Source: Streptomyces sp. NBC_01198
GTDB taxonomy: Bacteria > Actinomycetota > Actinomycetes > Streptomycetales > Streptomycetaceae
NCBI RefSeq assembly: GCF_036010485.1
Contig: NZ_CP108568.1
Coordinates: 372,001 to 436,000, forward strand
Reading direction: 5' to 3'
DNA length: 64,000 nucleotides
In this document: one piece after another, positions 12,140 to 20,426 of the stretch
How the letters are laid out: each line of letters begins with the position of its first letter
How positions within the stretch are numbered: position 1 is the stretch's first letter
Notes under the pieces: generated by a model
Database searches by the model: none
Seen by the model: only the letters and a program-made list of their open reading frames with translations
Told to the model about the DNA's origin: nothing
Made by a program: the position numbers and the translations under genes

Positions 12140-15100
12140 TTACGACGTCGCGTCCGGTCGGCTGCCGTCCGTCGCGGGCAGTTGCCCGCACAGCGCGCCC
12201 GCCAGGGCGCGGGGGGTGCCGTAGGCCCACAGCAGTGTGGGAGAGAGCTTGAGCCCGAAGGCGGCCTCCAGCCGGTTGCGCAGTTCCAGGCTCATCAGCG
12301 AGTCGAGGCCCAGCGCCTTGAACGGGGTGTCGGACTCGACCCTGGCGGGGTCCATCCGCATGATCCGGCCGGCCAGTTCCCTGACCTTGTCCTCGGCCGG
12401 TGCGAGCCGCGCCTCGGGGGTGCCGCGCAGCAGTGCGGCCAGGAACTCGCCGCCGGAGGAGGCGGTGGTGTCCCGGGAGGCCGCGTACAGCTGCCGCCAG
12501 CTGCCGAGGGCGGCGGTGTCGGGGTAGGCGTCGAACCACTGCCGCAGCTGGATCGGTACGTAGCCGGTGACGGCGTCGCCGCGCTCCAGCATCGCCACGA
12601 GCGCGGGCCAGGCCTCCTCGGCCGGGAAGCCGCCCATGCCGCGCTCGGCCAGCCGGTCGCCGCGCTGCTCGTCCCTGGCGGCCAGCCCGATGCCGGTGAA
12701 CGGGCCCCACTGCACGCTGAGTGCGGGCCGGCCGCGGCGGCGCCTGGCCTGTGCGAGGGCGTCCATGAAGGCGTTGCCGGCCGCGTAGGCGGCCTGGCCG
12801 GCGTTGCCGACGAGGGCGGCGGCCGAGGAGAAGAGGACGAACAGGTCGAGCGGGTCGCCCGCGGTCGCCGCGTCCAGGTTGGCCGCGCCGGCGACCTTGG
12901 GCGCCAGCACCTCGTCGAGCTGGGCGGACGTCAGATTGCGGATGGTGGAGTCGGCGAGCAGGCCCGCCGCGTGCACGACGCCGCGCAGCGGGAAGGCCCC
13001 CGCACGCACCTCCGCGAGCGCGGCCTCCAGCGCGGCGGCGTCGGCGACGTCGCAGGCGACGGTGACCACCTCGGCGCCGGCCGCGCGCAGCCCGTCGAGC
13101 TGCCCGGCGGTCTCGGCGCGCGGCGCCGAGCGGCCCATCAGCACCAGCCGGCCGGCGCCCCGGCCGGCCATGAAACGGGCCAGCGACAGGCCGAGTTCGC
13201 CGAGCCCGCCGGTGATCAGATACGTCCCGTCCGCCCGGAACCGCCCGCCGGGCAGCGCGACCGCGCTGACGGCGTCCACGGTGGAGGGGCCGACGAGCAC
13301 GGTGACGCCGATGCCGTCGCCCACCTGGCCGCCGTCCGCGGTGCGGGCCTCGCCCGCAGGGAGGTCGGCGGCCTCGGCGAAGGAGCGTGGTGTCACCGGC
13401 AGCGGCGGCAGCTTCCCGGCCGCGACGAGCTTCCAGCCGGAGTCCAGGGCGCGGACGAAGCGGGCGGGCGTGCGGAGCAGCAGCCCGGGGATGTCGACGG
13501 AGGCGAGGGTCAGGCCGCTGGGCAGCGGCGTCCTGGTGGGGGTGACGGGGCCGAGGACGACCAGCCGCCCGTCGGGAGCCAGCGCGGTGGCGCCCGCGTC
13601 GGGGGCGGTGCCGGCGGGCAGGCCGATCATCAGGTCGACGCCGCGGCCTCCGGTGGCCGCGGCGACCTGGTCGGTCCAGGCCGGGTCGGCGGCGTCGAAG
13701 ACGTCCAGGACGCCCTGGTCGCGGAGCCCGGCCAGGGTCTCCTCACCGGCGGCGGTGGCCAGCACGTGGGCGCCGAGCATGGTCGCGATCCGGACGGCGG
13801 CCTGCGCGGCCGCGTCTCCGGCCGCGACATGGATGAGAACGGACTCGCCGGCGTCGAGCCGCCCGAGGTGGGCCAGCGCGTAGCCGGCGGTGGCCAGCGC
13901 GAGCGGCAGCGGGGCCGCGGCCACGTCGTCGAGCCCGGCAGGCAGCGGCCGGGCCAGCGTGACGGGGACGGTGACATGGCTGGCCGGGGCGCCGGCGCCG
14001 CAGGCGGCGGCCCGGTCGCCGACCGCGAACCCGTCGACGCCAGGACCGGTGGCGGTGACCCGCCCGGCGCAGGAGCCGGTCAGCGCGGACGCGGTGACCT
14101 CGATCTCGATCTCGCCCTCCGCCGGGGCACGCCGGGTCAGCGGCACCGCCAGGGGCGCGGCCCCGGATGCGGCGGGCGCGAAACGGAACGGCTGCGGTGC
14201 GGTGTGCGCGGGCGGCAGCGCGTCGCCCGCGCCGGGCGCGGGCTCACCACGGCCGAGCCGGGCGGCGAACCGGCGGCCGCCGCGCAGCGCGGTCTGGTCC
14301 TCGCCGTCCTCGGCGGTGAGCAGCGCGACGGCGCCGGCGGCCTCGGCCTCGCCCGTGCCGTCGATGTCGACAAGTCGAGGTGTCAGCTCGGGGTGCTCGC
14401 GGCGCAGGACACGCCCGAAGCCCCAGAAGAGGGCGGCGCCGGGGTCGGGCAGGTCGGTGTCGACGGCGGGCTGGGCGCCCACCGTGACGACGGTCAGCGA
14501 CGGCGGCGCGGTGCGGTCGGCGAGAGCGGGGACGAGCGCGGTCAGCGCGTCGAGCGCCGCACGCTGCGCGGCCCTGCCGGTCCCGGCGGGCGGCACGGCG
14601 AAGACGACGGCGTCCGCGTCGGCCTTGCCGGTGATGCGCCCGCCTGCCGCGGCCAGCGCGCCGGCGAGCGTACGGGCGAGCGCGGCATCCCCGCGCACCG
14701 CCCAACTCCCGCCTGCGGTCGAGACCGAGGCGCTGCCCCGGGCGCCGGCCGGAGCGCCGCCGCCGGCACCGAGGGCACCGGCGGCCTCCCGGCCACCTCC
14801 GGTGCTGCCATCCGCAGCAGCGCCACCGGCCGTGGGCTGCGCAGCCGGGCCGGCGCTGCCGGCCACCTGGCCACCTGCGGTGCTACCGCCCGCAGCAACC
14901 GCGGTCCCGTCCGCCCGGCCGCCGCCGCTCGGGGCCGCAACGGTGGCGGCGGACGTCGCAGCGTCGGCGGCAGCCGCCGGGTCCGCCTCCTCGCCGGTGG
15001 TGAGTTCCTGCCACTCCAGCCGGTGGAGGCGCTCGGACTCCGCCGGGCCGCCGCCGTCGCCCACCGCCAGCGGGCGCAGTTCGACGCCCTCCATGGTCAG

Positions 15101-18100
15101 CAGGGCCGTGCGGTCGGGGGCGTAGAGGGTGACGTCGGCGAGGTCGTCTGCGTGGCGTACCGCGTGCGACCAGACGGCGGTGACCGGCTCGGTGAGGTCG
15201 GCGTGCGTGACGACCCGCCGTATCGCCGTCGGGACCAGCGCGGTCCCCGCCGGGGCGTCGTCGAAGAGGGCGAGCGCGACCTGGAGGGCGCTGTCCCACA
15301 GCGCGGGGTGCAGCGTGCCGGGCCGTACGCCGCTGCGCAGCCGCTCGCCCAGCCGCACCTCGCCCAGTGCCTCGCGGCCGGGCCGGTGGCGCAGGGCGGT
15401 GACGCCCTGGAAGGCGGCGCCGTATTCGAGGCCGCGGCCGGCCCAGGTGCGGTAGAAGTCCGCGGTGTCGAGGTCCACGGCGTCGCCGTCCGGGCCGGTG
15501 CCGTCCGCCCAGGCGGGGAAGTCCGGGCCCGCGTCGCCGCGTGCCGCCCCGACGGCGCCCCGCGCCGAGGCGTTCGGCTGCCAGGCCTCGGCGTTCTGCG
15601 GCAGCGACAGCAGGCGGAAGGTGCCGCCGCCTGCGATGTCCTCGCGCCAGCGGGCCGTGAGGCGGATGACGCCGTCGTCCAGGGTGACGCCCCGGTCGAA
15701 GGTGATCTTCTCCAGCCGGGCCGGCAGCGCACCGGTGCGGGCGCGGATCACGTCCAGGGCGATCGACAGGGTGGCCGAGGCGGGCAGCACCGCGGTGCCG
15801 TAGACCCGGTGGTCGCCGAGCCAGGGCTGGTCGACCAGGGACAGTTCGAGCGCGGCCTGCCAGGTGTCGTCCTCGCCGGGGACGGCCGTGACGGGCACGT
15901 CGAAGCCGCGCGCGGTCCCGGTCCCGCCGCGCCGCTCCTGCGGCCAGTACGGATCCGCCCGCAGCGGGTAGCCGGGCAGTGCCACGGCGGCGTCGGAGGG
16001 CAGCGTCGCGAAGGGTTCGAGGCCGCGGGTGTAGCCGCGGGCCAAGGCGAGGGCGAAGTGCCCGGTGGTGCCCTGGTCGCGCCGCAGGGTGGTCAGCACG
16101 GCAAGCGAGTCGGGCAGTTCGGCCGCGATCTGCTCCACCGCGGGGGCCAGCACCGGGTGCGGGCTGATCTCGACCACATGGGTCACGCCGTCGGCGAGCA
16201 GCGCGCCCATGGCGTCGGCGAAGAGCACCGGGCTGCGCAGGTTCTCCACCCAGTAGGCGGCGTCCATCTCCGGGCCGTCAAGGCCGGCCACCCGGACCGT
16301 GGACATCAGCTCGGTGGCGCCGGCTCGCGGCCTGACCGGTTCCAGCGCCGCGAGCAGGTCGTCGCGTAGCGGGTCCATCTGCGGGCTGTGCGAGGCGTAG
16401 TCGACGTTGACGAGCCTGCAGTAGGTGCCGTCGGCCTCCAGCAGCTCCTTGAGCACCAGGACCGACTCCTCCTCGCCGGACAGCACGCAGGAGGTCGGGC
16501 CGTTGTGCACCGCGAGGGACACGCTGTCCTCGAAGCCTTCGAGCGCGGCGAGCGCGCCGTCGCGGTCCAGGTCGACGGCGAGCATGCGGCCCAGGCCCGA
16601 GGTGCGCCGCGCGATGGCGCTGCGCCGCGCCATGACCAGGGCGGCGTCCTCGTAGGAGAGGATGCCGGCGACGGTGGCCGCGGTGATCTCGCCCTGGCTG
16701 TGGCCGAGTACGACATCGGGTTCGACGCCGGCCGCGCGCCACAGCTCGGCCAGGCCCAGCGACATCGCCCACAGGGTGGGCTGCAGCATGTCGATGCGGG
16801 TGGTCCACTCGTCGCCGGCCCGGCCGGCGAAGATGTCCAGCAGGTCCCAGTCGCAGTGCGGGCGCAGTGCCTTGGCGCAGCGGGCGACGACCTCGGCGAA
16901 CAGCGGGCTGTCGCGGTGCAGGGCCAGGCCCATGTCGCGCCACTGCGAGCCCTGTCCGGGGAAGACGAAGGCGACCCGGCGCCTGGGCACCGCCCGGCCG
17001 AGGACGACGCCGGGCACATCGGGGTCGGCGTCCGTCAGCTCGGCGACTGCCCGCAGGCCCGCGACCAGTTCGTCGTGCCCGGCGGCCACCAGTGCGGCCC
17101 TGACCGGGAAGTGGTCGCGCCGCCTGGCCAGGGCGCCGGCGGTGGCCGCCAGGCCGGCGTCGTCCGGCGGCAGGACGCCGAGCAGGTCGCGGGCGCGCTG
17201 CGCGAGCACCGGCCGCTCCTTGGCCGACAGCGGGAGGACGACGGGCAGCCCGGTGGCGGGGGCCGGGTCGGGTACCGGCAGGGCGGGCGCGAGGCCCTGC
17301 GGCGGTGAGGTGAGCACCACATGGGCGTTGGTGCCGCCCCAGCCGAAGGAGTTGACGCCGACGGTGACCACGCCGTCCGCGGGCAGCGCGACCGCCTCGC
17401 GGGCGACCCGCAGGCCCAGCTCGTCGAAGGGGATCGCCGGGTTCAGCTCCTCGGCGTGCAGGCTCGGCGGCACCGTGCGGTGCCGCAGCGCGAGCAGCAG
17501 CTTGAACAGGCCCGCCATGCCCGCGCAGGCCTCCAGGTGCCCGATGTTGGTCTTGATCGAGCCGATGTGCAGCGGGTCGTCCGAGCCGCGCTTGCCGCCC
17601 AGGATCTCGCCGATGGCGGTCGCCTCGATCGGGTCGCCGCGACCGGTGCCGGTGCCGTGCGCCTCGATGTACGAGGGGGCGCCGACGGGGTGCTCGCCGC
17701 CGAGGTAGGCGCGGGTGAGCAGGTCGCGCTGGCCGGCCGGGCTCGGGGTGACCAGGCTGTCGCCGCCGCCGTCGTTGTTGACCACGGTCCTGGCGACGAC
17801 GGCGTGGATGCGGTCGCCGTCGGCGAGGGCGCGCGTGAGGGTCTTCACGTAGAGCGCGGCGATGCCTTCGCCGCGGACGAAGCCGTTGGCGTGCCTGGAG
17901 AACGCCTTGGACCGTCCGTCGGGCGACAGGCCGCCGAAGTGGGTGAGGCCCACGGTGACATGCGGGTCCATCATGAGGTTGACGCCGCCGACGATCGCCG
18001 CGTCGACGTCACCTTGCCGCAGCGCCTGGGCGGCCAGGTGCAGCGCGACCAGCGAGGAGGAGCAGCCGGTCTCCACCGTCAGGCTGGGGCCGCGCAGTTG

Positions 18101-18589
18101 CAGGAAGTACGACAGCCGGGCTGCGATCACGTCGAGCGCGTTGCCGACCAGGCTGTGCGGGGTGGGCCGGGCGCCGCGGTTGATGCGCAGCAGCTCGTAG
18201 TCGTGCCACGAGGCGCCCACGTAGACGCCGGTGCGGCTGCCCGCCAGGTCGCTGGCACGCTGGCCGGCGTCCTCCATGGCCCGCCAGCCGAGTTCCAGCA
18301 TGAGCCGCTGCTGCGGGTCGATCGCCGCCGCTTCGCGGGGCGAGACGCCGAAGAAGGCCGCGTCGAAGTTCTCCACGCCGTCGACGAAGCCGCCGACCGC
18401 CTGGATGTCCTTGTCGGGGTCGAGCGGGCGGCCGGTGTCCCAGCGCTGCGCGGGTACCGGGACGATCGCCTCGCGGGACTCCATGAGCAGGGTCCACAGG
18501 CTCTCGGTGTCGGGGGCTCCGGGGAATCGTCCGGCCATGCCGACGATGGCGATCAGGTCTTCCGGATCGTACGCATTATCCGCGCGCAT
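12140..18589 (-). CDS. PKS module KS-AT-DH-ER(degenerate)-KR-ACP
   Basis: A 2149-residue single-module PKS. KS (about 12-435) with VETGCSSS, Cys176; AT (about 530-840) with GHSQGE, Ser631 and YASH near 732, the methylmalonyl-CoA signature; DH (about 895-1165) with HRVYGTAVLP, His927 and WDSALQ; an Ala/Gly/Ser/Thr-rich stretch (about 1195-1295); an ER-like region (about 1400-1720); KR (GGLGELG near 1795, AYAAGN); ACP (GLDSLMS, Ser2097). The ER has lost both hallmarks: the nucleotide-binding AAGGVG reads AAGDAA and the GLNFRD motif is absent, so I expect no enoyl reduction and a methyl-branched alkene. The ATG at 18589 is preferred over an in-frame GTG at 18658, because AAAAGG lies 6 bases upstream and the KS begins soon after. 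It is the first gene of the left PKS operon. Confidence 0.92.
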   Translation of the reverse strand: MRADNAYDPEDLIAIVGMAGRFPGAPDTESLWTLLMESREAIVPVPAQRWDTGRPLDPDKDIQAVGGFVDGVENFDAAFFGVSPREAAAIDPQQRLMLELGWRAMEDAGQRASDLAGSRTGVYVGASWHDYELLRINRGARPTPHSLVGNALDVIAARLSYFLQLRGPSLTVETGCSSSLVALHLAAQALRQGDVDAAIVGGVNLMMDPHVTVGLTHFGGLSPDGRSKAFSRHANGFVRGEGIAALYVKTLTRALADGDRIHAVVARTVVNNDGGGDSLVTPSPAGQRDLLTRAYLGGEHPVGAPSYIEAHGTGTGRGDPIEATAIGEILGGKRGSDDPLHIGSIKTNIGHLEACAGMAGLFKLLLALRHRTVPPSLHAEELNPAIPFDELGLRVAREAVALPADGVVTVGVNSFGWGGTNAHVVLTSPPQGLAPALPVPDPAPATGLPVVLPLSAKERPVLAQRARDLLGVLPPDDAGLAATAGALARRRDHFPVRAALVAAGHDELVAGLRAVAELTDADPDVPGVVLGRAVPRRRVAFVFPGQGSQWRDMGLALHRDSPLFAEVVARCAKALRPHCDWDLLDIFAGRAGDEWTTRIDMLQPTLWAMSLGLAELWRAAGVEPDVVLGHSQGEITAATVAGILSYEDAALVMARRSAIARRTSGLGRMLAVDLDRDGALAALEGFEDSVSLAVHNGPTSCVLSGEEESVLVLKELLEADGTYCRLVNVDYASHSPQMDPLRDDLLAALEPVRPRAGATELMSTVRVAGLDGPEMDAAYWVENLRSPVLFADAMGALLADGVTHVVEISPHPVLAPAVEQIAAELPDSLAVLTTLRRDQGTTGHFALALARGYTRGLEPFATLPSDAAVALPGYPLRADPYWPQERRGGTGTARGFDVPVTAVPGEDDTWQAALELSLVDQPWLGDHRVYGTAVLPASATLSIALDVIRARTGALPARLEKITFDRGVTLDDGVIRLTARWREDIAGGGTFRLLSLPQNAEAWQPNASARGAVGAARGDAGPDFPAWADGTGPDGDAVDLDTADFYRTWAGRGLEYGAAFQGVTALRHRPGREALGEVRLGERLRSGVRPGTLHPALWDSALQVALALFDDAPAGTALVPTAIRRVVTHADLTEPVTAVWSHAVRHADDLADVTLYAPDRTALLTMEGVELRPLAVGDGGGPAESERLHRLEWQELTTGEEADPAAAADAATSAATVAAPSGGGRADGTAVAAGGSTAGGQVAGSAGPAAQPTAGGAAADGSTGGGREAAGALGAGGGAPAGARGSASVSTAGGSWAVRGDAALARTLAGALAAAGGRITGKADADAVVFAVPPAGTGRAAQRAALDALTALVPALADRTAPPSLTVVTVGAQPAVDTDLPDPGAALFWGFGRVLRREHPELTPRLVDIDGTGEAEAAGAVALLTAEDGEDQTALRGGRRFAARLGRGEPAPGAGDALPPAHTAPQPFRFAPAASGAAPLAVPLTRRAPAEGEIEIEVTASALTGSCAGRVTATGPGVDGFAVGDRAAACGAGAPASHVTVPVTLARPLPAGLDDVAAAPLPLALATAGYALAHLGRLDAGESVLIHVAAGDAAAQAAVRIATMLGAHVLATAAGEETLAGLRDQGVLDVFDAADPAWTDQVAAATGGRGVDLMIGLPAGTAPDAGATALAPDGRLVVLGPVTPTRTPLPSGLTLASVDIPGLLLRTPARFVRALDSGWKLVAAGKLPPLPVTPRSFAEAADLPAGEARTADGGQVGDGIGVTVLVGPSTVDAVSAVALPGGRFRADGTYLITGGLGELGLSLARFMAGRGAGRLVLMGRSAPRAETAGQLDGLRAAGAEVVTVACDVADAAALEAALAEVRAGAFPLRGVVHAAGLLADSTIRNLTSAQLDEVLAPKVAGAANLDAATAGDPLDLFVLFSSAAALVGNAGQAAYAAGNAFMDALAQARRRRGRPALSVQWGPFTGIGLAARDEQRGDRLAERGMGGFPAEEAWPALVAMLERGDAVTGYVPIQLRQWFDAYPDTAALGSWRQLYAASRDTTASSGGEFLAALLRGTPEARLAPAEDKVRELAGRIMRMDPARVESDTPFKALGLDSLMSLELRNRLEAAFGLKLSPTLLWAYGTPRALAGALCGQLPATDGSRPDATS

Positions 18590-18745
18590 GGGTAGCCTTT
18601 TCGTCGTGCCCGGAAATGACCGGGCGGTCGTCAACAGCCACGTGGAATCCGGGCGCACCCTGAGAAATGGCGCCCATCACTACCCTACGGAGGACTCTGC
18701 CGCCCGCAAAACCCCTGAATCGGAGCGAGCAATTCATGCGGTATA

Positions 18746-18767
18746 ACCCCTACCAGGCGCTAGGGGT
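18746..18767. promoter_or_regulatory. Inverted repeat ACCCCTA-N8-TAGGGGT, candidate operator
   Basis: Perfect 7-base arms (18746-18752 and 18761-18767) with an 8-base spacer, in the gap upstream of the left PKS operon. On the minus strand the inner arm is directly followed by TATACC (18740-18745), a plausible -10 hexamer. The binding protein is unknown; I did not match it to a named consensus. Confidence 0.4.
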
Positions 18768-18811
18768 GAATCCGTCGCACGTCCTCGCTGTTTCCCGCTC
18801 ATTTCATTTCC

Positions 18812-18841
18812 GGGGCGCGCGGGAGAGGGGCGCGCGGGAGA
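18812..18841. repeat. Tandem direct repeat, 2 x 15 bases
   Basis: GGGGCGCGCGGGAGA occurs twice with no spacer and no mismatch (18812-18826, 18827-18841), just downstream of the halogenase terminator and upstream of the PKS promoter region. Function unknown. Confidence 0.6.
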
Positions 18842-18851
18842 ACAGCCGGAA

Positions 18852-18897
18852 TTCCACAGCGCGTCCGCACGGGTATGGATGCGGACGTGCTGTGGAA
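18852..18897 (-). terminator. Hairpin terminator after the halogenase gene
   Basis: An 18-base stem (18852-18869 with 18880-18897; one G-T pair, otherwise perfect) closes a 10-base loop, 54 bases after the halogenase stop. There is no clear U-tract, as is common in GC-rich actinobacteria. Confidence 0.75.
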
Positions 18898-18950
18898 GTC
18901 GGTGTGCTCCGGGCGCCCGGCCGGCCCGGGGGCCGGACCGGCGGGCGGCG

Positions 18951-20237
18951 TCAGGCGGAGGCCGCGGTCTCCTGCTCGGCCGCCTCGGCACCTGCGATCA
19001 GGTCCTCCATATGGAGGTTGAGCATCGGGTGCTTGCCGCTGAGACCGGAGATGAGCTGCACGAAGTTGGCGTTCGGGGTGCGCTCGTGGTCGGGGTCGAC
19101 CATCTCCGAGGCCAGGCTGTAGTAGAACTCCTTGTACTTCGTGCGGTCGTAGAAGCGCTCGACGAACATCCGGATCTCGTCGAAGAAGCCCCGGTAGGCC
19201 GTCGCGTAGCGGTCCAGCGCCGCGGCCTCGATCTGCGGGTGCTTCAGGATCTGGTCGACGATCTTCGACAGCGTGCTGCCCGCCAGGGTGGCCAGCGCCA
19301 CGCCGGTGGAGAACAGCGGGTCGACGAAGGCCGCCGAGTCGCCCACGCAGACCCAGCCGTTGCCGTGGAACTGGGTGCTGGTGTACGACCAGTCGCGGGC
19401 CGAGCGCCAGCCGGCCGCCTGGTTGGCGGGCGCCAGCATCTTCTTGAGCTTGGTGGACTTCTCCACCTCGGCCATGAAGAGGTCGGGCAGCTTCTCGTCG
19501 GCCTGCCCGGCCAGCGAGGACCGGGTCACGTAGCCGACGCTGATGGTGCCCTTGTCCAGCGGGATGCCCCAGAACCAGCCGTCGTCCAGGCCCTCGATGA
19601 GGATGTTGGTGTACTCGTCGCCCGCCAGCCGCTCGCAGTTGTCGAAGTACGTCCACACCGCGACGTTGCGGAGTTCCTCGTGCCAGGTGACGTCGGCGTA
19701 GCGGCGGCTGAGCAGCCGCGACTGGCCGGAGGCGTCGACCACGAGCTTGGCCTTCGCCTCGTACGGCCGGTCGGCGCCGCGCAGGGTGTAGCGCACCCCG
19801 GTGACCCGGCCGTCCTCCTCGATGGGCTCCTTGACGGTGGCGTCCTCGATGATGAAGACGCCCAGTTCGCGGGCCCGGTCCAGGATCAGCGAGTCCATGT
19901 CGGCGCGCCGGGTGTGGAAGGCGTGGGTGTAGGCGGTGCCCTCCACGAAGGAGAAGTTCCACGGGACCTGCTCGTTGCCCCAGACCAGCGTGCCGCCGTT
20001 CTTGCGCTCGAAGCCGCGCTGGTCCATGCGCTCGGTGATCCCCATTTCCTCCATGGGACGCATGAACGCGGGAATAAGCGATTCCCCGACGTGATACCTG
20101 GGGAAACGCTCGCGGTCGAGCACGAGCACCCGGTGGCCGCGTTTGGCGAGGAGTCCGCCCGTCGTCGCTCCGGCCGGCCCCCCGCCGATCACGATGACAT
20201 CGAATTCTTCCGGTACCCCATAGGGATTGGGTCGCAT
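18951..20237 (-). CDS. FADH2-dependent halogenase
   Basis: A 428-residue flavoprotein that should chlorinate or brominate an electron-rich carbon using FADH2, O2 and halide, with a separate flavin reductase not seen here. The N-terminus has the FAD-binding GGGPAG; the halogenase signature WxWxIP is present as WFWGIP (residues 221-226), and a downstream DPLFSTGVALA matches the conserved F-S-T/S-G-V segment of PltA/CndH-like halogenases. Those relatives act on phenols or carrier-bound substrates; the substrate here is not evident. The ATG at 20237 has GGAAGG (20245-20250) 7 bases upstream. It is transcribed after the larger flavoprotein gene, with a 189-base gap that includes a CGGTTG/CAACCG inverted repeat (20304-20322), and is closed by a strong terminator. 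Confidence 0.9.
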   Translation of the reverse strand: MRPNPYGVPEEFDVIVIGGGPAGATTGGLLAKRGHRVLVLDRERFPRYHVGESLIPAFMRPMEEMGITERMDQRGFERKNGGTLVWGNEQVPWNFSFVEGTAYTHAFHTRRADMDSLILDRARELGVFIIEDATVKEPIEEDGRVTGVRYTLRGADRPYEAKAKLVVDASGQSRLLSRRYADVTWHEELRNVAVWTYFDNCERLAGDEYTNILIEGLDDGWFWGIPLDKGTISVGYVTRSSLAGQADEKLPDLFMAEVEKSTKLKKMLAPANQAAGWRSARDWSYTSTQFHGNGWVCVGDSAAFVDPLFSTGVALATLAGSTLSKIVDQILKHPQIEAAALDRYATAYRGFFDEIRMFVERFYDRTKYKEFYYSLASEMVDPDHERTPNANFVQLISGLSGKHPMLNLHMEDLIAGAEAAEQETAASA

Positions 20238-20426
20238 GCGAAGACCTTCCGCTAGTCCGATCCGGTCGCGGTCCTTCTGCCGCGGTGCGGCATGTCGAGT
20301 GGTCGGTTGCGCTCATCAACCGCGGTTGCCTTCATTATTCTTGGCGCGGTCTGAGGGATTTCTATATGCCGTCTGGAACCGTGCGGGAACGCGGCGGGCC
20401 TGCCTCGGCGGAGGTCCGGCGGACGG

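Larger units (their letters stand above)
18590..18950. other. 361-base intergenic region upstream of the left PKS operon
   Basis: No credible gene. Reading toward the PKS (minus strand), it contains the halogenase terminator hairpin (18852-18897), an exact tandem 15-base repeat (18812-18841), the ACCCCTA/TAGGGGT inverted repeat (18746-18767) followed by a TATACC hexamer (18740-18745), and a further ACCCCT copy at 18711. This is the only large gap upstream of the PKS genes and probably holds their promoter. Confidence 0.6.

Noticed and set aside
1206..16369. Very long plus-strand open frames opposite the PKS genes
   Set aside because: High GC leaves stop-free shadow frames; their Gly/Arg/Ala-rich translations show no domains, whereas the minus strand has complete PKS motifs.
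18590..18658. N-terminal extension of the left PKS gene to a GTG at 18658
   Set aside because: The ATG at 18589 has AAAAGG at good spacing and lies just before the KS; the extra 23 residues look like translated leader.
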